Shown: positions 1 to 6,135 of the stretch, piece by piece | Numbering within the stretch: the first letter of the stretch is position 1 | How the letters are laid out: every line of letters begins with the position of its first letter | DNA from: an uncultured bacterium | GTDB lineage: Bacteria > Eisenbacteria > RBG-16-71-46 > CAIMUX01 | Reading direction: 5' to 3' | DNA: 15,686 bases | Assembly (NCBI GenBank): GCA_946886185.1 | Contig: CAMPIC010000015.1 | Span: 1 to 15,686 of the forward strand | Notes under the pieces: model-generated | The model's input: the letters and a program-made list of their open reading frames with translations, nothing else | Told to the model about the DNA's origin: nothing | Database searches by the model: none | Position numbers and translations under genes: made by a program

Positions 1-2211
1 GAAGGAACGGCGTTCCGACGCCTGGAAACCGAATGGCGTCAGGGTTCGGTTGTACGCGCCCGAGCGCGCGATCCCACAGGCGAAGAGATCCGTGCGCGCG
101 AGCAGATTCGCGGCCATGAACGCGCCGTAGGAATGCCCGCCGATCGCGATCCTGCCCGGTTCGGTCACACCTCGGCTCACCATCGCATCGACCGCGGCCT
201 GGGCGCTCGCGACGAGCTGTTCGACATAGGTGTCGTTCGGCTCTTCCTCTCCCTCTCCCACGATCGGCATGGTGGGATTCTCGAGGACGGCATAGCCGCG
301 CAGGAGCCAGAGAAGCGGCGAATTGGCGGTGATGCGATCGAACTGATACGGCGAGCGCGTGAGTTGGCCGGCTGCTTCCGCGCTCTTGAACTCGCGCGGA
401 TAGGCCCACAGCAGCATCGGAATCGGACCGTCGGCTGCCGGATCGTATCCTGCGGGAAGATACAGGGTGGCGGTGAGATCGACGCTGTCGGCGCGCTCAT
501 AACGGACGATCTCCTTCTGGATCCTCGCGAGCTGCGGCGTCGGGTGCGGCAGATGCGTCAGCTCCCGCAGCTCCCCGCTCGTGAGGTCGCGGGCGTAGAA
601 GTCAGGAGGCGTCTCCACCGACTCCCGCATCGTGAGAGCGTGTGACGCCGCCGGATCCAGGACCGTGATGACCCGCTCGTAATAGGGAGCCTCAGATTGA
701 AAGAGGCGAGTCGTCTCACGCGTCGCGAGGTCGAATCGATCGAGAAACGGTCGGTTCCCTTCCGGAGATGCGCCCAGCCCCGAGAGCAGCAAGGCGCCGT
801 CGACGAGATGCAGCACCGGCCGGCCCAGCTCGTTGATGCGCGTGAGCGGCGTCCCCGGATCGCTGTATCGATCCTCCGAAGATCGATCGAAGAGGACCCG
901 GAGCGAATCGGAAGCGCCGGGACGCAACATCTGCATGAGGGAGCGTCGCGTGTTCCACTCGTACGATTGGACGAGAGCGAGATCGTCCGTTCCCCACGTG
1001 ATCCCCCGATAGCGCAGCTCCAGTCGCGCGAGCGCCCGGGGCTCTCCGGCGAACGGCGCGGCGAACAGATACAACTGATCGCGGTGGTCGGCGGGTCGAT
1101 CGGCATCGCCTCCATCGAGTGCCTCCGCCCAGACGATCGTGGCGGGCGCATCGTCACGCCATGCGAACTCCCGCGGCCCGGTGGCGACGCTTCCTCTCGC
1201 GATCGGAATCTGCTCCTGCAGCGGCGCGTCGTACAACTCACGGACCGGTTCGCCTCGAGCGGTCCAGACCTCTGTGCGCGTGGGGAAGCGATGCGCGGTC
1301 ACGAGATAGGAGTAGGGACGATGGAGGCGCTTCACGAGCAGGAACGCTCCATCGGGGGAGGGGCGGCACTCCCAGTAGCGATCCGCTTCTCCGATCGTCG
1401 AAACGGTGCCCTTCAGATCCACCCGGACCAGCTCGCTCGTGAGGTAATGCTCGAAGAGATCCTCGTCGTACGGCGAGGCAAGTAGATCCTGATAAGTCGC
1501 CGCGGGAGCTTTCACTCCCAGATTCTCCTGAATGACAGGACCGTCCGGCACGAGCGGTGCTTTGGGCGCAGCTCCGCGATTCTCCGGGACTCGCAGGAAC
1601 AGGATGCTCGCGTCATCGATCCAACGCGGCGGCACGCCGGCCACGAGACTCACCACCGGTCCTACCAGCCTGCGGGCGCGCGCATCGGCCACCTCCACGA
1701 CCCAGAGCTCGACTCCCTGGTCGGTCGTGTTGGTGAAGAGCAGTCGCGAGCCGTCGCTGCTCCAGTTCTCATCGTCGATTCGAAGATCCTCGGGCAGCCC
1801 TTCGATGGCGCGCGTCTCCCCGTCGGGGATCCGAACCAGCTCCATCCCGGAGGAGGAGATGCGCCGGCTCGGTCCGTTCGTCTGAGGATTGATGCGCATT
1901 CCGGCCAGGCGCAGCTCCTGCTCGGCGAGCTCGGCGATGGAAGGAAGGCTCGGCCGCTCCAGAAGAAGCAACCAACCGCGCGTTGGATCCACCATGACAT
2001 TGGGAGTGAGCGGCGCGTCGATGATCGCGGTCAGATCGGGGCTGGGCCGTTGGTACGGAATGTCGCTCTCGGCGTGCGCGACCAGTGCCGCCGCCATCAG
2101 GAGCACCGTCACCGCGCCCGCGCGGATCGGCGTTCCCGATGCAGCGCGTTCCGGAGATGGTGCGGCGATTCCGCGCCCGGCGCGCATCGCGAAACGGTGG
2201 CCGAGTTTCAT
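1..2211 (-). CDS. S9 family serine peptidase, glutamyl-endopeptidase-like (S9D), C-terminus cut by window edge
   Basis: An exported α/β-hydrolase peptidase; the frame stays open for 737 codons to the left edge. The start is the ATG at 2211, with AGAGG about 7 bases upstream. Residues 1-47 look like a signal peptide with an unusually long n-region, a hydrophobic core (VTVLLMAAALVAHA) and likely cleavage after AHA. Residues 50-580 fit the β-propeller of prolyl-oligopeptidase-family enzymes. The catalytic domain follows and holds the nucleophile motif GGHSYGAF, with Ser at about residue 694. The nearby stretch RSGAYNRTLTPFGFQ is typical of the glutamyl-endopeptidase-like S9D branch (chloroplast cGEP type). 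The Asp and His of the triad lie beyond the edge, so about 100-150 residues are missing. It starts 19 bp after the redoxin stop, so the two are probably co-transcribed. The likely role is degradation of exported peptides; cleavage specificity is inferred from family resemblance only. Confidence 0.9.
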   Translation of the reverse strand, partial: MKLGHRFAMRAGRGIAAPSPERAASGTPIRAGAVTVLLMAAALVAHAESDIPYQRPSPDLTAIIDAPLTPNVMVDPTRGWLLLLERPSLPSIAELAEQELRLAGMRINPQTNGPSRRISSSGMELVRIPDGETRAIEGLPEDLRIDDENWSSDGSRLLFTNTTDQGVELWVVEVADARARRLVGPVVSLVAGVPPRWIDDASILFLRVPENRGAAPKAPLVPDGPVIQENLGVKAPAATYQDLLASPYDEDLFEHYLTSELVRVDLKGTVSTIGEADRYWECRPSPDGAFLLVKRLHRPYSYLVTAHRFPTRTEVWTARGEPVRELYDAPLQEQIPIARGSVATGPREFAWRDDAPATIVWAEALDGGDADRPADHRDQLYLFAAPFAGEPRALARLELRYRGITWGTDDLALVQSYEWNTRRSLMQMLRPGASDSLRVLFDRSSEDRYSDPGTPLTRINELGRPVLHLVDGALLLSGLGASPEGNRPFLDRFDLATRETTRLFQSEAPYYERVITVLDPAASHALTMRESVETPPDFYARDLTSGELRELTHLPHPTPQLARIQKEIVRYERADSVDLTATLYLPAGYDPAADGPIPMLLWAYPREFKSAEAAGQLTRSPYQFDRITANSPLLWLLRGYAVLENPTMPIVGEGEEEPNDTYVEQLVASAQAAVDAMVSRGVTEPGRIAIGGHSYGAFMAANLLARTDLFACGIARSGAYNRTLTPFGFQASERRSF

Positions 2212-2230
2212 GGAGACCTCTCTGCAGGAG

Positions 2231-2812
2231 CTAGCCGAAATAGTCCGGTTCGTTGCCCTGCTTCCATTTGATGTTGCAGCCCAGGCTGGGCACCTGCTCG
2301 CGAGCAGTGGGCTTGCCGGACAAGACGGCGTCGAGGGCTGCTCGCAAATCCGCGCCGGTGACCGCCACGTCGTTGTTGGGGCGGCTCGCGTCGAGCTGGC
2401 CGCGATAGACCAGATTTCCGGCTCGATCGAACACGTAGAAATCCGGAGTGCACGCGGCGCGGAATGCCTTGGCCACCTGCTGGTCCCGATCGAACAGAAA
2501 CGGGAACTTCCAGCCCCGGGACATGGCCAGCTCCCGCATGTTCTCCGGATCATCCTGCGGATAGATCTCGACGTCGTTGGAGTTGATCGCCGCCAAACGG
2601 ACTCCACGCGGAAGATAATCGTCGGCGAGCCTGCCGAGCTCCGGCATCACGTGCTTCACGAACGGGCAATGGTTGCAGATGAACATGACGAGCGACGCCG
2701 GCGCCGATACCAGGTCTGCGGCACTCACCGTCTCCCCGCTCACGACGTCGGCGAGCGAGAACTCCGGAATCTTGGTTCCAAGCGGGGGCATCGTCGAGGG
2801 AGTCGCAACCAT
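2231..2812 (-). CDS. Thioredoxin-fold redoxin with CNHC motif (AhpC/TSA-Redoxin superfamily)
   Basis: A cytoplasmic 193-residue thioredoxin-like protein with no signal peptide or membrane segment. It carries FICNHCPFVKH with Cys46 and Cys49 spaced like a CxxC active site, a conserved third cysteine in AACTPDF (Cys121, with Pro123 as the probable cis-proline), and the C-terminal signature LGCNIKWKQGNEP (Cys179). This combination marks a widespread bacterial family annotated as thioredoxin family or redoxin domain protein. Members are presumed thiol oxidoreductases or peroxidases, but substrates are generally unknown. The start at 2812 is supported by AAAGGAG about 7 bases upstream on the minus strand. 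It is the first gene of a probable two-gene operon with the S9 peptidase. Its promoter should lie in the short region shared with the divergent TMTC-like gene. The fold assignment is firm; the reaction is inferred. Confidence 0.92.
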   Translation of the reverse strand: MVATPSTMPPLGTKIPEFSLADVVSGETVSAADLVSAPASLVMFICNHCPFVKHVMPELGRLADDYLPRGVRLAAINSNDVEIYPQDDPENMRELAMSRGWKFPFLFDRDQQVAKAFRAACTPDFYVFDRAGNLVYRGQLDASRPNNDVAVTGADLRAALDAVLSGKPTAREQVPSLGCNIKWKQGNEPDYFG

Positions 2813-2960
2813 CCGAAGCTCCTTTCAAGTGCGTCCGCCCCTCGGCCCGAGGGAAGCAGGAGGGCGGCGCCTGCACGTCGCCCGCCGGCCAGTATACACA
2901 TTCGGCCGAAGGGAACGCGCTCGGGTGGCAGCGAGGATCCGGGCATGGCAGAATCGGGCC
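2813..2960. promoter_or_regulatory. Divergent promoter region between redoxin operon and TMTC-like gene
   Basis: This short region must carry promoters for both strands. The only AT-rich pocket is at 2891-2900. It reads TATACT on the minus strand (2891-2896) and TATACA on the plus strand (2893-2898), each close to the σ70 -10 consensus, and the two overlap. No convincing -35 is visible on either side. A perfect 10-base palindrome, TTCGGCCGAA, sits at 2901-2910 directly beside it and could be an operator. The plus-strand half holds AAGGGA at 2909-2914, a candidate SD for the alternative GTG start at 2925. The boxes were picked by eye. Confidence 0.35.
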
Positions 2961-4592
2961 GTGAAGCATCGAACTCTCCTCCTGGCAGCCGTACTCTTTC
3001 TGACCTCGTTGCTCTATCTGCCCACTCTGGATGACCCTCCGCTCAATTGGGATGATCCCGAATACATCGAGCTTCCCCTGTTGGAAGAACCGGATGCGCT
3101 CGTGCAGATCTGGACGAGCTTCGCGACTCCGCAGGCCTATCCGGTGCTCTTCACCTCACTCTGGCTGGATCGAGTCCTGTGGGGCGGGTCGATTCCCGCG
3201 ACTCGCGCCACCAACTTGGTCCTGCATGGCCTGGTCGCCGTGCTGGCTTTTCTCTTCATTCGCGGAGTTTTCAGCCCGACGCGGAATGGTCCGGCGTTCC
3301 TCGGGGCGCTCCTCTTCGCGGTCCACCCGACCCAGGTCGCGACGGTGGCGTGGATCGCCGAACGGAAGAACCTGCTCGCGGCGCTCTTCCTTCTTCTCTC
3401 GCTCCTCGCCTATCGGTATGCCGCGCGCCGCTCTGCGGAGGGGCAGGGCCGGCTCGTACGGTGGTTCGGCACCTACCTCTTCGGATTGCTCGCGATGCTT
3501 TCCAAGTCGAGCGCGGTGGTGCTGCCGCTCCTCATCCTCTGGATGGAGGCGTGCCTTCCGCTCATGCAGCACCGGGGATGGAAACCGATCTTCCTGCGCA
3601 CGCTTCCGTTCTTCGCCTTTGCGGCAACGCAATCGGGGTTGACCCTGTTTCGTGAGCATGGCCCGGCCATCACGACCGACGCCTCGGCCGTCGAGCGAGT
3701 CGCGATCGCGGCGCGCGCGATCTGGTTCTATTTGGGCAAGCTCGTCTGGCCCGCCGACCTGTCGCCCATGTATCCCCGATGGGCGCTCGACTTCCCAATG
3801 CTCATCCTGGGAGCGATCGCGCTCTTCGGTCTGCTCCTCGCGAGTGGCCTCCTGCTCGGAACCCTACGCTCCGCGATTCAGCGCTCGACCCGGTCGGAAG
3901 GAGCGATCCGCGCCCTCGTATTCGGTTTGGGCTTCTTCGTCATCGCGAGCCTTCCGACTCTGGGGCTCGTTCCGTTCGGGTACATGGAAAAATCGTTCGT
4001 GGCGGATCACTTCCTCTATGTGCCGGCGCTCGGTTTCTGGATCGCGGGGTGCGCTTCAGGGCAGGTCCTGATGGGGAGGCTCCCACCGCACCGGCGTCGA
4101 TCCGGAGAATTCGCCGCGATCGGTCTCTTCGCCGCGATCGCACTGATCTGGGGAGCAATGACGGTGAGCCGGCTCGACCATTGGAAGGATTCGGAGGCGT
4201 TCTGGACCCGCGCGATCGAGACGAGCCCGCGCGCCTGGGTCGCCTGGGGCAATCGAGGGGATTTCCGCGCTCGCGCGGGACGATGGGCCGACGCGCGCGC
4301 CGACCTGGAGGAGGCGTTGGAGCTTCGGCCGGCCTATCCGGAAGCGCGCTACAACCTGGGGTACGTGCTCGATCGGCAGGGCGATTTGGAGGGAGCGCGA
4401 GAGCAGTACGAGCGCGCCGTTGCGCTCTCCCCGAACTTCGCCGAGGCGCACCTCAGCTTGGGGATCGTTCTGGCGCGCCAGGGAGATCGCCCCGGCACGC
4501 GCCGCGAGATCGAGGCGGCCCGGTCGCTCGATGCGGACATTCCGGTGCCACCCTCCATCGATGCGTGGCTCCGCGAGACGGGATCCCACTAA
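2961..4592 (+). CDS. TMTC-like multi-pass membrane protein with C-terminal TPR repeats (putative GT-C glycosyltransferase)
   Basis: An integral inner-membrane protein of 543 residues from the GTG at 2961. An in-frame GTG at 2925 (MAARIRAWQ...) has a better SD, AAGGGA about 10 bases upstream, and may be the true start. The first helix (about 5-22) is followed by an acidic loop motif, LNWDDPEYI (Asp31-Asp32), where GT-C enzymes keep catalytic carboxylates. Next comes VHPTQVATVAWIAERKNLL (121-139), a hallmark of TMTC-type proteins, then YLGKLVWPADLSPMYP (257-272) and ADHFLYVPALGF (348-359). About ten hydrophobic segments end near residue 402, and three TPRs fill about 424-525. Animal TMTCs are O-mannosyltransferases that use dolichol-phosphate-mannose; bacterial relatives are largely uncharacterised, so donor and acceptor here are unknown. 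It is the only plus-strand gene, stands alone, and converges on the next gene. Confidence 0.85.
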   Translation: MKHRTLLLAAVLFLTSLLYLPTLDDPPLNWDDPEYIELPLLEEPDALVQIWTSFATPQAYPVLFTSLWLDRVLWGGSIPATRATNLVLHGLVAVLAFLFIRGVFSPTRNGPAFLGALLFAVHPTQVATVAWIAERKNLLAALFLLLSLLAYRYAARRSAEGQGRLVRWFGTYLFGLLAMLSKSSAVVLPLLILWMEACLPLMQHRGWKPIFLRTLPFFAFAATQSGLTLFREHGPAITTDASAVERVAIAARAIWFYLGKLVWPADLSPMYPRWALDFPMLILGAIALFGLLLASGLLLGTLRSAIQRSTRSEGAIRALVFGLGFFVIASLPTLGLVPFGYMEKSFVADHFLYVPALGFWIAGCASGQVLMGRLPPHRRRSGEFAAIGLFAAIALIWGAMTVSRLDHWKDSEAFWTRAIETSPRAWVAWGNRGDFRARAGRWADARADLEEALELRPAYPEARYNLGYVLDRQGDLEGAREQYERAVALSPNFAEAHLSLGIVLARQGDRPGTRREIEAARSLDADIPVPPSIDAWLRETGSH

Positions 4593-4601
4593 CGCGCTTA
4601 C

Positions 4602-6107
4602 TCACGACGCCGGCGTGCTTCCGCGCGCGGACTTGCGCAGCGCTTCTTCGAAGACCCGGTCCGCCTGCGCGACCAACCGATGGCCTCGATCCGCCTTTCC
4701 CCAGCTCGCCAGCGCCATGGCGCAATGGCTCGCCGCCGCGACGCTGCGTCCCGCCCCCGCCATCGCGATCCCCATGCGGAGGTTCGCTTCCGGATGGCGA
4801 GGATTGCGATCCAGCACCGGCTGCAAGCGCGCCGCGACCTCGTCGTAACGTCCCAACTCCGTGAGGAGCTGCGCCTGGTCCAGGAGCATGCAATCGGACA
4901 TGAACCACTCGGTCCGTTGCTCCATGAGATCGGTGATCGCTTCATCGGCGCTCGCGAAATCACCGTTCAACCAGGCGCGCTGCGAATCGAGAAAACGCGC
5001 GGTGCGTGCAAAGCGTTTGGCGAGGAACGGCTCTTCGGGGACTTCCTCCTCGAAACGGGCCTTCATCTTGTCGAACTTCCGCGTCACCGCGTCGAGCGCA
5101 GCGGAGTTGCGCGCCAGGCGGGCGCCCCATGCGGCGACCCAGAGGGAATCTGTCTGCCACGTATCCGGGAGCGTCGGCAAATCGGAGATCGCTTCCACCA
5201 TCGCGCGCACTCCATCTCTCTGGTGGGCGAGATCCACGCGCATGAATGCGTTGTGGAACTCCGAACCGGGAGTGTCCGCTGCATCGGCCGCCTTCTCCAG
5301 AATCGCATCCGCTTTGTCGAACCGGCCGAGCGTGAGCGCGACACGCGCCTGGTGGATGTAGGCGAACCAGAAGCGCGGATCGACTTCCAGGGCCCGCTCG
5401 TACTCGGCAACGGCATCCTCGTACCGGCCGATCCGTTCGTAGAGCTCGCCCAGACTGTCGTGCGGGTTCGGCTCATCGGGGTTGATAAATGCGTACTTTT
5501 GGAACGCCGCCGTCGCTTCATCGAAACGACCGAGGTCGGCCAGGACATAACCGAGCTCGTTGTAGACTACGAAGTTCTCCGGTTCGATCGCGAGCACCCG
5601 CTCGAGCATTTCCAGGCAGGTGTCGAGATCCCCTCTCGCACGCGAGTGGGCATGGATCGAGAGCATCGACTCGGTGTCGTCCGGATAGCGCTCCAAGATC
5701 GACCTGGATGCTTCGAATTCCGCTTCCAGACGACGCTGGATCCTGGCCTCGATCTTGTCGAGCCGGAGCTGTTCGATTTCCTGGAGCCGCGCCGAGGACG
5801 CTCGGGCCTGCGCCAGCGCTGCGTTGGCGGAGTCGCGTTGTCCCATGGACATGCTCAGGTTGGCGATGCGACCCCAGGCCATGGCAAAGTGAGGATCGAG
5901 CGCGACCGCGCGCCGCCAGCTTTGCTGCGCTTCTTCGTAGCGGAACTGGGCGAGGTGCTCCATGCCTTGCTCGTAGGCGGCATATGCCTCGTCGCTGCGT
6001 GTCGTGACATCGCGCTCGGGCCGCGCGGACACCGCACCGATCGCGAAGGCTGCGCCGCAGCCTACGATGACCAGCGCAGCGATCGCTTTTCGAAGTTGGA
6101 TGGACAT
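4602..6107 (-). CDS. Exported TPR-repeat protein, possible lipoprotein
   Basis: A 501-residue all-helical repeat protein. The ATG at 6107 is chosen over the upstream start at 6155 because AAAGGAG lies about 6 bases before it and the extension is Pro/Arg/Glu-rich. Residues 1-28 form an export signal. The sequence IVGC at 14-17 fits a lipobox, but the hydrophobic run continues to Ala28 (AVSA|RPE), so signal peptidase I cleavage or a membrane anchor is also possible. Canonical TPRs lie at about 42-75, 145-178, 179-212, 214-246, 247-280 and, after a less regular middle, about 410-460. NPDEPNPHDSLGELYERIGRYEDA is typical of TPR modules also found behind bacterial Ser/Thr kinases. TPRs bind proteins; no enzyme domain is visible. 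It lies 28 bp downstream of the hybrid kinase on the same strand, which suggests one transcript and perhaps a partner role. Its stop is 9 bp from the convergent TMTC-like stop. Confidence 0.85.
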   Translation of the reverse strand: MSIQLRKAIAALVIVGCGAAFAIGAVSARPERDVTTRSDEAYAAYEQGMEHLAQFRYEEAQQSWRRAVALDPHFAMAWGRIANLSMSMGQRDSANAALAQARASSARLQEIEQLRLDKIEARIQRRLEAEFEASRSILERYPDDTESMLSIHAHSRARGDLDTCLEMLERVLAIEPENFVVYNELGYVLADLGRFDEATAAFQKYAFINPDEPNPHDSLGELYERIGRYEDAVAEYERALEVDPRFWFAYIHQARVALTLGRFDKADAILEKAADAADTPGSEFHNAFMRVDLAHQRDGVRAMVEAISDLPTLPDTWQTDSLWVAAWGARLARNSAALDAVTRKFDKMKARFEEEVPEEPFLAKRFARTARFLDSQRAWLNGDFASADEAITDLMEQRTEWFMSDCMLLDQAQLLTELGRYDEVAARLQPVLDRNPRHPEANLRMGIAMAGAGRSVAAASHCAMALASWGKADRGHRLVAQADRVFEEALRKSARGSTPAS

Positions 6108-6135
6108 ACGCCTCTCCTTTGCTGCCTTGCCGCGC

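Noticed and set aside
1..2211. Suspicion that the peptidase is a frameshifted pseudogene, because no closed long frame is present at the left end
   Set aside because: Translating the minus strand from 2211 gives one uninterrupted frame of 737 codons to position 1; it is open only because its stop lies outside the window.
2673..2924. Long N-terminal extension of the TMTC-like protein
   Set aside because: These codons lie antisense to the redoxin gene and across the promoter region; hydrophobic protein begins only after the GTGs at 2925 and 2961.
1889..3034. 381-codon plus-strand frame across the peptidase and redoxin genes
   Set aside because: It crosses two well-supported minus-strand genes and the promoter region, and its translation has no coherent domain.
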